From Candidatus Gallacutalibacter stercoravium (GTDB lineage: Bacteria; Bacillota; Clostridia; Oscillospirales; Acutalibacteraceae), in NCBI GenBank assembly GCA_018716975.1, contig DVJE01000038.1, positions 1 to 35,107 of the forward strand: a DNA stretch of 35,107 nucleotides. Direction: 5' to 3'. The notes beneath the pieces were generated by a model, which was given only the letters and a program-made list of their open reading frames with translations, was not told the origin of the DNA and did not search any database. The translations under genes were made by a program, and so were the position numbers. This document shows positions 7,734 to 16,826 of the stretch, one piece after another (positions within the stretch are counted from its first letter, which is position 1; each line of letters begins with the position of its first letter).

Positions 7734-7778
7734 AAACAGGCGGGTGATCTCAAAGTAGAGATCGTCCGCCTGTTTTTA
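7734..7778. terminator. Strong bidirectional terminator hairpin
   Basis: An 18-bp stem with two G-U pairs joins 7734-7751 to 7758-7775 (loop AAAGTA). It is followed by T residues on the plus strand and by TTTTGTC on the minus strand. It lies just beyond the stop of the divergent-PAP2 gene and would end its minus-strand transcript. Confidence 0.75.
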
Positions 7779-7790
7779 ACTTTTTTCTTT

Positions 7791-8246
7791 TTACCAAGAC
7801 GCCAATAGCACAAGCGCGATTCCTAAAATACCGCCGCTTATCACCTCTATTGGGGTATGGCCGATAAACTCTTTTAGCTTTTTTACCTGTGGGCCGTCGC
7901 TGTTTTCGTCAATGCCAAACAAACCCATCAGTTGGTTCAAGGTCTTGGCTTGTTCGCCGGCCGCCCGGCGCACCCCCATGGCGTCGTACATCACAATCAG
8001 GCCCAGTACCAGTACAATGGCGAATTCCACAGAGGAAAAACCATAACGCAAAAATACCGCCGTCGCCACACCACATACCAGCGCGGAATGGGAGCTGGGC
8101 ATTCCACCTGCACCAAGCAGGCGTTCCGGCACAAACTTACGTGTGGTGGCCAAGGTAAGCAACACTTTAAGAATTTGCGCCACCATCCAGCACAGCAGGC
8201 CCATATTGATAAAATAGTTACTGGTCAACATTCGCAGCCACTGCAT
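7791..8246 (-). CDS. Divergent PAP2-family membrane protein (YuiD-like)
   Basis: This 151-residue protein shows about four hydrophobic segments and the hallmarks of the divergent PAP2 family (acid phosphatase/vanadium haloperoxidase-related): GGMPSSHSALVCG (residues about 47-59), the YDAMGVRRAAGEQAKTLNQL stretch (about 86-105), and GHTPIEVISGGILGI near the C-terminus. PSSHS corresponds to the second PAP2 phosphatase motif and HTPIEV to the third. By family it is an integral membrane protein possibly acting on a lipid phosphate, but no substrate is established. Length is normal for the family. The SD GAGGTG is 7 nt from ATG 8246. It is transcribed alone and ends just before a strong terminator. 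Confidence 0.9.
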   Translation of the reverse strand: MQWLRMLTSNYFINMGLLCWMVAQILKVLLTLATTRKFVPERLLGAGGMPSSHSALVCGVATAVFLRYGFSSVEFAIVLVLGLIVMYDAMGVRRAAGEQAKTLNQLMGLFGIDENSDGPQVKKLKEFIGHTPIEVISGGILGIALVLLASW

Positions 8247-8357
8247 GGTTACACCTCAATCGAATTGTTTTCCTGTTCCAAAGCTTGTCCTTCCACAATG
8301 TAGGGTGAAAAACTTCCGCCTCTGGCAACATATAAGATGAAGCCAAAAGCGGATTTC

Positions 8358-8377
8358 TGTGTTGCCGCATCAACACA
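8358..8377. promoter_or_regulatory. Inverted repeat TGTGTTG-N6-CAACACA
   Basis: This perfect 7-bp inverted repeat lies in the leader region upstream of the divergent-PAP2 gene. It could be an operator or an RNA hairpin in the 5' UTR. The remainder of 8247-8545 shows only promoter-like AT-rich sequence. Confidence 0.3.
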
Positions 8378-8405
8378 AGGCGCATATACAAAATTATACG
8401 ATACC

Positions 8406-8433
8406 ATTATAACACATTTCCGCTATTTTTAAA
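8406..8433 (-). promoter_or_regulatory. Candidate minus-strand promoter for the divergent-PAP2 gene
   Basis: On the minus strand, TTTAAA (8428-8433) and TATAAT (8406-8411) are 16 bp apart, about 160 bp upstream of the gene. A second TATAAT-like box overlaps just downstream. Confidence 0.35.
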
Positions 8434-8545
8434 GATGGCCAGTACAAATCTTTTGCCGTTGGTTCGTCACGAACATTGCCGAAATTTTTATATAAAAGAG
8501 TTCAGGCCGCAAATCGCCGTATAGCAAACAAAATTTTACATACCA

Positions 8546-9643
8546 TCATACCATCCTCGCTACATCGGCCAATTGATCCACACTGGCGTATAAGAAATCC
8601 TGATAAGGGCAGTAGCCCGCCTCTTGGTTGTAAAATGCCCGGTAGCGTTTACATCCCCCGCCGCATAGGCCCTTTACCCGGCAAGCGGCGCACAGCGGGC
8701 CGGGTGGCGGCGTTTGTTGCACAAAATCTGCCATTGCCCCGCTGCGTGCAATGGATTCTACATCCTGCGTTAGAATATTACCGCATCGATATTGATCCAA
8801 CACATAAAAGTCGCAGGGATAAACGCCGCCGTCTGCCTCCACCACAAACTGCGGGGTGCAACGGCCCATCATACCGCACTGCTCCGGCGGGTGCCCTTGC
8901 AGCATGCGCACTAAATTGTCGAACTGCCGCACGCTGATATAGTAACCGGCCCGCAGGCTATTGTACCAAAGAACAAAAAACTGTTTCAAAAAGGCCGCAT
9001 ATAGCCGCGGCGTTAAATCGTAGGGGCCGGGGGTTCCGCCTTCCAACGGCTGTAGGCAAGGGATGAGCTGCACAAAGCCAATATTGTTTTTGCGGTATGC
9101 GGCAAAAACTTTTTGCGGATGCTGGGCCATTTGCTTGGTGATAACCGACAACACGTTATACGGCACACCGGCATGATCCAGCAACCGGATCGCCTGACGC
9201 ACTCGGTTCCAGGTGCCTTTCCCTTGGGCATCCACCCGGCAAAAATCATGAATGGATGGTTCCGCATCCAAAGAAATCCCCACCAAAAAACGGTATTGTG
9301 AAAAAAGAGAGCACCAGTCCTCATCAATGAGCAGCCCGTTGGTCTGAATGGAATATTGCAGCTCATACCGCCCGTTTGCCCGTTGCGCAGCATATTCGGT
9401 AAAACGCCGGAAAAACTCCAGCCCAGCCAGGGTGGGTTCCCCGCCTTGAAAAGCAAACGAAACCGTGGCCGGCGGCTGTAGATAGTCAAACACCCGATCA
9501 ATAAGCGCTTTGGCGGTTTCCTCCTGCATCACGCCGTAAGAGGGAACCTGACGGTTGTCGGCCACATCGGCGTAGAAGCAATATTTGCATCGCATATTGC
9601 ATAGGGAAGAGGCCGGTTTTATTAATATAGAAAAATATTTCAT
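8546..9643 (-). CDS. Anaerobic sulfatase-maturating enzyme (radical SAM, SPASM)
   Basis: This 365-residue radical SAM protein has the cluster motif C15-x3-C19-x2-C22 (CNMRCKYC) followed by FY, and the AFQGGEPTLAG segment near residue 65. Its C-terminal cysteine-rich SPASM region includes CGMMGRC near residue 257, GGVYPCDFYV near 274, and CAACRVKGLCGGGCKRYRAF near 320. These are the features of anSME, which oxidises the active-site Cys or Ser of sulfatases to formylglycine in the cytosol without oxygen, holding auxiliary [4Fe-4S] clusters in the SPASM part. A Cys-type sulfatase (14599-16086) lies in the same window and is the obvious candidate substrate. Length agrees with the family (about 370). 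It appears monocistronic and is divergent from the lipoprotein/Sir2 operon. Confidence 0.9.
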   Translation of the reverse strand: MKYFSILIKPASSLCNMRCKYCFYADVADNRQVPSYGVMQEETAKALIDRVFDYLQPPATVSFAFQGGEPTLAGLEFFRRFTEYAAQRANGRYELQYSIQTNGLLIDEDWCSLFSQYRFLVGISLDAEPSIHDFCRVDAQGKGTWNRVRQAIRLLDHAGVPYNVLSVITKQMAQHPQKVFAAYRKNNIGFVQLIPCLQPLEGGTPGPYDLTPRLYAAFLKQFFVLWYNSLRAGYYISVRQFDNLVRMLQGHPPEQCGMMGRCTPQFVVEADGGVYPCDFYVLDQYRCGNILTQDVESIARSGAMADFVQQTPPPGPLCAACRVKGLCGGGCKRYRAFYNQEAGYCPYQDFLYASVDQLADVARMV

Positions 9644-9701
9644 CTTGCTTCATCTCCTGCGCCCCGCAACTTAGCTATACATGGGGTAACTTGGGCCTTT
9701 A

Positions 9702-9730
9702 TTGACAATACCCGGCTTTTATGCTATATC
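9702..9730 (+). promoter_or_regulatory. Promoter for the lipoprotein-Sir2 operon
   Basis: TTGACA (9702-9707) and TATATC (9725-9730) are 17 bp apart and point to the gene at 9800. This predicts a leader of about 60 nt that consists largely of the hairpin at 9759-9786. Confidence 0.6.
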
Positions 9731-9758
9731 TGAGGTACATGCAGCAATCCGGCGTTGA

Positions 9759-9786
9759 TTTCACATCATGCCGGGATGATGTGAAA
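9759..9786 (+). promoter_or_regulatory. Perfect 11-bp inverted repeat touching the Shine-Dalgarno
   Basis: TTTCACATCAT (9759-9769) is exactly complementary to ATGATGTGAAA (9776-9786), with the loop GCCGGG. The right arm runs straight into the SD AAAGGAGG (9784-9791) of the TTG-started gene. As DNA it could be a repressor operator. As RNA it would partly hide the ribosome-binding site. Confidence 0.5.
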
Positions 9787-9799
9787 GGAGGATATTCTT

Positions 9800-10234
9800 T
9801 TGTCGCAACGGCAAAAGTTTCAAAGCCGGGCAAACCGGCGAGGCCAGCCTGCACGGCATGAGCGCCGGGGCAAAAGCGCTGCGCAACGATTTTTATTGCC
9901 GGCCGTTGTTTGCAGCCTTTGCTTCACCTTGTGGGGCTGCGCGCCGTCAGAGGAAGAGGCCGCTTCGCTTACAGGCGTTATTTGCACGATGGATGGCCGC
10001 CGGTTAACATTAGATACCAGTGCGCCGCAAGACTATTTGGGCTACCAAAGCCTGGATGTTGTGATAGAAAACAGCACTTTACTCAAGGACGCCAGCGGCA
10101 ATCCCATCGCGCTGGAATGGATTACCCCTGGCGATCGGGTGCAGGTGTTGTTCTATGGCGAAATTGCCGGCGGTTGTTTAACCGCCAGCAGCCTACAGGT
10201 AATACAAGAGCAAACTTTGGCGCCACAGGAATAG
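9800..10234 (+). CDS. Small lipoprotein with basic N-terminal tail, function unknown
   Basis: This 144-residue protein starts at TTG 9800, chosen for the SD AAAGGAGG 8 nt upstream. The first 30 residues are strongly basic (many Arg/Lys), then comes a hydrophobic stretch (FLLPAVVCSLCFTLWGC) whose last Cys is a lipobox-like site (LWGC), so it is probably membrane-anchored with the rest outside. The mature 95 residues are strand-rich (GVICTMDGRRLTLD, SLDVVIENSTLLKD, EWITPGDRVQVLFYGEIAGG) and resemble a small OB-like domain of the kind found in extracellular clostridial proteins. I do not recognise a named family. It is 10 bp upstream of the Sir2 gene and surely co-transcribed with it. The unusually long basic pre-signal region is odd for a lipoprotein. 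Confidence 0.65.
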   Translation: MSQRQKFQSRANRRGQPARHERRGKSAAQRFLLPAVVCSLCFTLWGCAPSEEEAASLTGVICTMDGRRLTLDTSAPQDYLGYQSLDVVIENSTLLKDASGNPIALEWITPGDRVQVLFYGEIAGGCLTASSLQVIQEQTLAPQE

Positions 10235-10244
10235 AGGGAGCAAC

Positions 10245-11021
10245 ATGGAAAAGCCACATCAAAACAACAAGCAGAAAGCAACCGCCTTTTCACAAGCTGT
10301 GGCTACGCTGCGCGATTGGATAGAACGCAGCAGCCGTATTGTATTTTTTGGCGGGGCGGGTGTGTCTACCGAAAGCGGTATTCCCGATTTTCGCAGCGAA
10401 GACGGCCTATACCGCCAAACATACGATTACCCACCGGAAACCATTTTGAGCGATCAATTTTTTTATTCCCACACAGAAGAGTTTTACCGTTTTTACCGGG
10501 ATAAAATGCTTTGCCCCAACACCCAGCCAAACGACGCTCACCAGCGCCTTGCATTGTTGGAGCGCCGCGGCAAGCTGCTTTCTGTTATTACGCAGAATAT
10601 CGATGGGTTGCACCAAAAGGCCGGTAGCCGCAGGGTGCTGGAACTGCACGGTTCCATCTGGCGCAACCGTTGCCTGCGCTGCGGCAAGGAATATACGCTC
10701 GAGCACATCGCAGAAAGCGCCGGCGTGCCCCATTGCAGTTGCGGCGGTATCATTAAGCCCGAAGTGGTGCTATACGGCGAGCAGTTAGACAGCGGCGTGC
10801 TGCAACAGGCGGTGCAGGATCTGAAAAACGCGGATCTGGTAATTGTTGGGGGAACCTCCCTGTCGGTTTATCCTGCGGCGGGTCTTCTGGATTACTACCA
10901 AGGGCATTTGGCCCTTATCAACAAAAGCCCCACCTCCTATGACAGCCGGGCGGATTTGCTGCTGCCTTGGGGGATCGGCCGGGTATTGCGGGCCGCCGTG
11001 CCCGAATCTCTGACGGAATAA
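10245..11021 (+). CDS. cobB: NAD-dependent protein deacylase, Sir2 family
   Basis: This 258-residue sirtuin has every landmark. GGAGVSTESGIPDFR (36-50) is the NAD-binding loop. TQNIDGLH (116-123) is the nicotinamide/ribose pocket. His135 (LELHGS) is the catalytic base. The structural zinc is held by Cys143, Cys146, Cys164 and Cys166. GGTSLSVYPA (about 207-216) closes the Rossmann fold. It removes acyl groups from protein lysines, consuming NAD and producing O-acyl-ADP-ribose and nicotinamide, in the cytosol. The bacterial class with DFRSEDGLYRQ fits the CobB/SrtN type common in Clostridia. It shares an operon with the preceding lipoprotein. Its 3' end faces the convergent gene at 11042 across only 20 bp. 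Confidence 0.95.
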   Translation: MEKPHQNNKQKATAFSQAVATLRDWIERSSRIVFFGGAGVSTESGIPDFRSEDGLYRQTYDYPPETILSDQFFYSHTEEFYRFYRDKMLCPNTQPNDAHQRLALLERRGKLLSVITQNIDGLHQKAGSRRVLELHGSIWRNRCLRCGKEYTLEHIAESAGVPHCSCGGIIKPEVVLYGEQLDSGVLQQAVQDLKNADLVIVGGTSLSVYPAAGLLDYYQGHLALINKSPTSYDSRADLLLPWGIGRVLRAAVPESLTE

Positions 11022-11041
11022 TCGCCTAGTCGGTAAGCTGT

Positions 11042-11785
11042 TTATGATAGCTGCAAGGCCGGGCTGAGCCGGTACAGCAACAGGTTGCCCCGTTTGCCTG
11101 TTTGTTCCACAGCGCCCACATGGCGCAGCACATTGAGCGCCGTTTGCGCAAAAGAGAGGGAAACGGCGCCGCAGCGGGAAAAATCCCGCGAAGAAAACAC
11201 CTCTGGCAAATCCGCTGGTATCAGGCGGCGGTAATCGTGCGGCCCGCCGATATATACCTCTTCCGCCACGCCTAAGGGGATGCGCTCATAGCGGGTGGAT
11301 CCCTTTTTGCCGTCGGCGCTCCAGCCGTTTTTTAACCGGTATTCCTCCACCTCCAACAGCAAAACACGAAAATGCAAATTCGGCCTGCGCAACAGAGGCT
11401 TAATACAAACCAGCTCGCCGAACAGATCCATTGCCCTTCCCCTTTGCGGCGATCTGCGCCGGGGGCTGATTGCCCCGGTTTCCGGATCCACCCAGCACAG
11501 CCATTTTACTTGCGCCACAGGGTACACCACCGTCACATCCCATTCCTGCAAAAAATATTCCAGTTTCTTTTTCATGGCGGAAAAGCCTCTGCTTTGTATC
11601 TCTGTAATACAGCCGTTTTTTGCAATATCCGCCACATAGGGGCCGATACGCGCCTCGTAGCAAAGGCTATTGGGCTCCAAATAGCGCTTAAGCAGGGCAT
11701 GCTGCGTTTTTTCGCCCAGCGTGCCTATTCCCCCCGGTGCATCCAGGCGTTCTTCCCGCAACCAGGAAAATAACAATTCGTCCAT
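11042..11785 (-). CDS. Uncharacterised protein with possible PD-(D/E)XK nuclease-like N-terminal half
   Basis: This 247-residue protein is not firmly recognised. Residues about 20-85 (TLGEKTQHALLKRYLEPN, then ARIGPYVADIAKNGCITEIQSRGF and a helix KKKLEYFLQEWDVTVVYPV) have the order helix, strand with Asp (VADI), strand with Glu-x-Gln (EIQ), helix, strand seen in the PD-(D/E)XK fold, with Gln in place of the usual Lys. Residues about 105-190 are basic, and the last 70 residues look like a winged helix (EVFSSRDFSRCGAVSLSFAQTALNVLRHVGAVEQTGKRGNLLLYRL). The HTH plus nuclease-like fold suggests nucleic-acid binding, but activity is speculative. It has its own promoter at 11839-11867 and is convergent to the Sir2 operon. 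Confidence 0.6.
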   Translation of the reverse strand: MDELLFSWLREERLDAPGGIGTLGEKTQHALLKRYLEPNSLCYEARIGPYVADIAKNGCITEIQSRGFSAMKKKLEYFLQEWDVTVVYPVAQVKWLCWVDPETGAISPRRRSPQRGRAMDLFGELVCIKPLLRRPNLHFRVLLLEVEEYRLKNGWSADGKKGSTRYERIPLGVAEEVYIGGPHDYRRLIPADLPEVFSSRDFSRCGAVSLSFAQTALNVLRHVGAVEQTGKRGNLLLYRLSPALQLS

Positions 11786-11838
11786 TTGCCCCTCCTTTCG
11801 GCACGCCGGTTGTTGGTTGTTTTGTTATCTTCCATTTT

Positions 11839-11867
11839 ATTGTAGCACCACAGCGCTTGGCAACCAA
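11839..11867 (-). promoter_or_regulatory. Extended -10 promoter for the nuclease-like gene
   Basis: On the minus strand, TTGGTT (11862-11867) and TACAAT (11839-11844) are separated by 17 bp, with TGC directly before the -10 (extended -10). It lies 54 bp upstream of ATG 11785. On the plus strand the same spot forms a small GC hairpin with a T-run (GCTTGG/CCAAGC, 11855-11878) that could act as a terminator. Confidence 0.5.
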
Positions 11868-11979
11868 GCCCTTTTTTTGTGCTTTTTGCCCCAAGACAAT
11901 CCCTTTGTTGTAAACAACTCCAGATATCAGCGCGCATACGAAAAGGCCGATAAAAAGGCTTTAGAAAGGCAGAGTGCGT

Positions 11980-12471
11980 ATGGAAACTATGCGTTTACGG
12001 GCAGAGCCGTTAAACAGCCGGCATGCAAAAGATATTTACCGCCTGGCCTCATTGGAGGCGGTTGCCCGTTATATGCGCTTTTCGCGTATAACCAATTTGG
12101 CCGAAGCCTGCCGGTTGATAGAAGAATACACCGCCCCGGGGTGCCATGCCTTTGCCCTTTACGAAAAAGAAGGCGGCCGCTTTGCCGGGCTATTTGCCCT
12201 TAAACCAGCAGAACAGAAAAAGGCATTGGGAATATCCGTCTTTTTTCATCCAGACTGCTGGGGCCGCGGCTATGCCCAAGAGGTAACCGGTTTTTTTATT
12301 TCTTATGCCCGGCAAAAATTGGCGGCACACGCCCTGTTGGCCTGGGTGGTAGAAGAAAACACCGCCTCCCGCAGGGTGCTGGAAAAGCTGGGTTTTGTTG
12401 TAATCCAAGCCTTACAGTTTGACGATTTGCCTTCGCATCTGCTGGTTTATCAGCTGTTTTTGGGCAATTGA
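11980..12471 (+). CDS. GNAT-family N-acetyltransferase
   Basis: This is 163 residues from ATG 11980, which is preferred over GTG 11974 because of its AAAGGCAG SD. The fold is a standard Gcn5-related acetyltransferase: strand 1 with METMRLRAEPLN, a helix with AKDIYRLASLEAV, a GRFAGLFALKP strand, the LGISVFFHPDCWGRGYAQE segment whose W-GRGYA is the acetyl-CoA pyrophosphate loop, and the motif B strand/helix ENTASRRVLEKLGFVV. This RimJ/RimL-like layout transfers acetyl from acetyl-CoA to an amine, often a protein N-terminus or small molecule. The acceptor is unknown. It lies alone between divergent and convergent minus-strand genes. Confidence 0.9.
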   Translation: METMRLRAEPLNSRHAKDIYRLASLEAVARYMRFSRITNLAEACRLIEEYTAPGCHAFALYEKEGGRFAGLFALKPAEQKKALGISVFFHPDCWGRGYAQEVTGFFISYARQKLAAHALLAWVVEENTASRRVLEKLGFVVIQALQFDDLPSHLLVYQLFLGN

Positions 12472-12856
12472 AAGGTAGCCGGCATGCAACACGCAGCGTT
12501 TCGTTACATGCATTCCTCTTGCTGTGCGCAGGAAACCTGCAAAAACAACCGGCCGGCTCTTGTAAGTATCTTTATATCTAAGGCTTTTTGTATCGCTTAT
12601 GCGGAACAATTGCCCTTGGGGCGAGCGTGTATTCTTACCGGCATATCAGGTGCCTTGGCCTATAGTGGTGTCCGTTTCTTTTTTCACAAAATCAGCGCCC
12701 GCCCGTCCAATCCTTTGCCGCTACTTTTGATACAAAACATAACCGCGCAAAAGGCCAGGCACTCCCGAAACAGGAGTGCCTGGCCTTTCAGCACTTTTTA
12801 CATATGATGTGCACTCGCCCGGCTTTCACAACTTAACAACAGACGGCGCGTGAACA
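12472..12856. other. Gap between GNAT gene and guaB
   Basis: This stretch has no convincing gene. A frame open from ATG 12484 passes straight through the terminator hairpin and has no family resemblance. The only clear element is the hairpin at 12750-12788. Confidence 0.5.
12750..12788. terminator. Long GC-rich terminator hairpin downstream of guaB
   Basis: A perfect 16-bp stem pairs 12750-12765 with 12773-12788 (loop CGAAACA). It lies 68 bp beyond the guaB stop on the minus strand, with a short T-run on each side, so it can terminate guaB and any plus-strand transcript from the GNAT gene. Confidence 0.7.
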
Positions 12857-14356
<1,500 letters not shown>

Positions 14357-14407
14357 TCATCCTTAGCTTACGGCATCGTACAGGTCCCCATGCAAGCTGT
14401 TTTTCCG

Positions 14408-14436
14408 ATCGTATAACAAAAAGTGAATAGCCGCAA
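14408..14436 (-). promoter_or_regulatory. Candidate guaB promoter
   Basis: On the minus strand, TTGCGG (14431-14436) and TACGAT (14408-14413) are separated by 17 bp. The predicted leader of about 65 nt contains pairable segments near the SD. Confidence 0.45.
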
Positions 14437-14473
14437 ACTCGCTACCCACTTGATGATATTGATTTATTTTACC

Positions 14474-14508
14474 ACCGGGCTTTGCTATTTTCAATAGGAA
14501 AGCCCGGT
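14474..14508. terminator. Hairpin between the sulfatase gene and guaB
   Basis: ACCGGGCTTT (14474-14483) pairs with AAAGCCCGGT (14499-14508), and inside it CTATT pairs with AATAG around a TTC loop. It lies about 90 bp past the sulfatase stop. The minus-strand tail has no U-run, so it may be a processing or transcript-end stem rather than a classical terminator. Confidence 0.45.
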
Positions 14509-14598
14509 TTGCTGCCTTACAAAATACGCCCTTTCTGCGCGATATTTTGTCGGATTTGCAGGTTTTGTCTTCGCACAATGTACAGTCTGTCTTTATAT

Positions 14599-16086
14599 CT
14601 ACCACTGAAACCGGCAACCGGTTTGCAGCAAACGATTTCGCAGCAGGGTGCGCATATGCTCCAACGCCTCTATATCCGCTGCCTTCTTTGGTAACCCAAC
14701 CGCCAGGTTGCACTGTTCGCCGGGATCTTGTTCCATGTCGTAAAGGAATTCGTGCACACTTTCATCCTGCCGGTAACGGCAATATTTGTAGCGGCTGTTG
14801 CGCAGCATAAAACCATAGCTGTTATAAAAACGTTTTTCTCGGGTATGCCCTTCGTTCCAATCGAGGCGCTCGCTCAGCGCCGATAAACCGCCGGGGTCTT
14901 TTTGACCCTGTAGGTAAGGAATTAAGCTTTTGCCGTCCATTCCCTCCGGCGCCTTTATACCGCATAGCGCCAGCAAAGTGGGCGGCAAATCAATAAGCTC
15001 CACCGGCGGCGCAAACCGCCCCGGTTTAAGCGAAGCATCCTTCACAAACAGCGGAACCCGGGCAATCCCGTCATAAAAGGCGTTTGTACTTTTCCAAAAC
15101 ATGCCGTGCTCTCCGGCCATATCGCCGTGATCCGACGCAAACACAATAACCGTATTTTCCCATTTTCCAGTTTCCTTCAGCGCTTGCAGCACACGGCCCA
15201 GCATATCGTCAACATACAACACGCTTGCGTAATACACCCGCAAAAACTCCCGCATAAAGTCTTTGCCCGTTTCCCGCGGCAGCAAGCGGGACCAATCTTG
15301 CGCAAAGTACGGGTCGCAATCCGCCGCTTCATCCCAGCACAGCCCGGCGGGATCAACGCGCTCATAATAAGGGGAGGGAATTACATTGGGATCATGCGGC
15401 GCATTTAGCGAGCAGGTAAGGGCAAAGGGAGCGTCCCCCACCTGTTGCAAAAAGGATACACAGCGTTCGGCCACACGGTAATCGAAGGTATCCTCCACCG
15501 GCAAAAGCAGCCTGCCTGTTTTCTCGTTGAAAGTAGCCGAGCCGCTTTGCGGATGCGCGCGCATATACCGCCCCACTGTTTGGCGCAGCGAGGGCTCTAT
15601 TTCTACCGGAAGCTTCCAGCCATACCAATCCAGCCATTGCTCCGGGGGCAACTGCGCAACGGCGGCAAAACACGGCTGCATCTCCTGCTCATACTCCTGA
15701 TGCTCGCGATAGCGTTGCGGATAATACGCCAGCTCTTCACCAGAAAGATGCCACTTACCGTAATGGGCCGTCTTAAAGCCGTTGCGCCATAAGACCTTAT
15801 CCGTCGTTTCATCTTGGTTTTCTATCCCCTGTTCCGTCTCCGGGCCGCCCAACACAGGGTAATCGCGGCGCATAACATTGCTCACAATGCCATGATTGTG
15901 GGGATATTGCCCTGTTATCATACTGGCCCGGCTGGGTGTACATAAGGGGGTGGAGCAATAAGCGGCGTCGAACACCACCGACTGCTGCGCCAAGCGGCTG
16001 ATGTGCTTTGTATGTACCGGCCCGCCGTATACGTCCAGTACAGAGGCGTTAAGCTGATCGCACTGCAAAAATAAAATATTTTTCAT
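14599..16086 (-). CDS. Cysteine-type sulfatase (alkaline phosphatase superfamily)
   Basis: This 495-residue enzyme has the sulfatase N-terminal metal-binding start (NILFLQCDQLNASVLDVYGG) and the modification motif CTPSR at residues 49-53, where Cys49 would become formylglycine. It also has GQYPHNHGI, the substrate-side lysine/histidine segment HYGKWHLSGE (about 107-116) and the second metal cluster FASDHGDMAGEHGMFWKS (about 315-332). It hydrolyses sulfate esters. No signal peptide is present, so it should work in the cytoplasm on imported sulfated sugars or small sulfate esters rather than on polymers outside. The Cys form needs anSME in anaerobes, and that enzyme is at 8546-9643. It is 51 bp downstream of a GDSL hydrolase on the same strand. 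The exact sulfatase subfamily is uncertain. Confidence 0.9.
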   Translation of the reverse strand: MKNILFLQCDQLNASVLDVYGGPVHTKHISRLAQQSVVFDAAYCSTPLCTPSRASMITGQYPHNHGIVSNVMRRDYPVLGGPETEQGIENQDETTDKVLWRNGFKTAHYGKWHLSGEELAYYPQRYREHQEYEQEMQPCFAAVAQLPPEQWLDWYGWKLPVEIEPSLRQTVGRYMRAHPQSGSATFNEKTGRLLLPVEDTFDYRVAERCVSFLQQVGDAPFALTCSLNAPHDPNVIPSPYYERVDPAGLCWDEAADCDPYFAQDWSRLLPRETGKDFMREFLRVYYASVLYVDDMLGRVLQALKETGKWENTVIVFASDHGDMAGEHGMFWKSTNAFYDGIARVPLFVKDASLKPGRFAPPVELIDLPPTLLALCGIKAPEGMDGKSLIPYLQGQKDPGGLSALSERLDWNEGHTREKRFYNSYGFMLRNSRYKYCRYRQDESVHEFLYDMEQDPGEQCNLAVGLPKKAADIEALEHMRTLLRNRLLQTGCRFQW

Positions 16087-16137
16087 CCCGCTTCTCTCCT
16101 ATCCAAAAGCCAAACCGCACCGCCACACTGGCGGCTG

Positions 16138-16812
16138 TTAGCCGAGAGGGGCACCCCACCCCGTCAACGCTTTTATATGGCGGCACAGCACGCTGCACAC
16201 GCGAAGATAGCCTTGTTTTGAAGGGTGCACAAAATCTTGCAGCAGCTGGGGAGCATTGGCGGCGTTGATGCCGGTTTCCACCCGCATATCTACCACCGGT
16301 ACGCACAGCCGGCGGCATACTTCCCGCAAGGCACCGTCGTAATCCCGCATGGTTAGGCCGCGCTTGTTGGGCGTTACCCAAGCCTCCCCTATCCGGGTGC
16401 TGCCGTCGGGCGCCTGGTAACGGTACAGCGGCAATGCGCACAGCAAAACGCCCAAAGGGCTTGCCTGCTGTAAAATACGCACACATTCCTCCACTGCACC
16501 ATAGAAGGTGTGCAAGTTGCGATCGCCGGGCACGCCCAGCGGGGCGCCCCAGTACCAGTCGTTTGTGCCCCGCCACAGCAAGGTGACATCCGCGTCGGAA
16601 TGCAACACTTTTTTATCCGCCAAAGCGTCTATCAAACAATCCGGCGTACCCTGCGTGATAGCGCTGGCTCCCACCGAATGGTTGTAAACCGTGCCGATTT
16701 TTAGCTGCTGGCTCAGCATGGCCTCATACCCGCCTTCGCCATAATCCCGTGTGGAGATGCTATCGCCGTATATGGCCAAAGTGCGCGCCGTTTTCTTGCA
16801 TTCTTCGTTCAC
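16138..16812 (-). CDS. SGNH/GDSL-family hydrolase (probable esterase)
   Basis: This 224-residue protein has all four SGNH blocks: GDSIS with the nucleophile Ser18, Gly27/28 in the GEGG turn, GTND (82-85) supplying the oxyanion Asn84, and the catalytic pair Asp193/His196 in DFVHPS. Such enzymes deacylate sugars, lipids or peptides. There is no signal peptide, so it is cytosolic. It is the third gene of a same-strand cluster: DAHP synthase ends 14 bp before its start and the sulfatase starts 51 bp after its stop. Pairing an esterase with a sulfatase suggests stepwise removal of decorations from an imported saccharide (inference). Confidence 0.88.
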   Translation of the reverse strand: MNEECKKTARTLAIYGDSISTRDYGEGGYEAMLSQQLKIGTVYNHSVGASAITQGTPDCLIDALADKKVLHSDADVTLLWRGTNDWYWGAPLGVPGDRNLHTFYGAVEECVRILQQASPLGVLLCALPLYRYQAPDGSTRIGEAWVTPNKRGLTMRDYDGALREVCRRLCVPVVDMRVETGINAANAPQLLQDFVHPSKQGYLRVCSVLCRHIKALTGWGAPLG

Positions 16813-16826
16813 AGTGCCGCCTCCTC

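Larger units (their letters stand above)
7238..7790. other. Gene-poor gap with repeats, hairpins and a terminator
   Basis: There is no convincing coding sequence here. The gap holds AT-rich repeats next to the XRE gene (7272-7334), an 8-bp tandem repeat with DnaA-box similarity (7411-7434), a hairpin CACCTT-GGCA-AAGGTG (7475-7490) and a strong terminator (7734-7778). The stretch from about 7500 to 7730 has no recognised content. It could encode a small RNA ending at that terminator, but no clear promoter was found. Confidence 0.4.

Noticed and set aside
12484-12807. Plus-strand open frame after the GNAT gene with a possible SD
   Set aside because: It reads through the 12750-12788 terminator hairpin and has no plausible fold or family.
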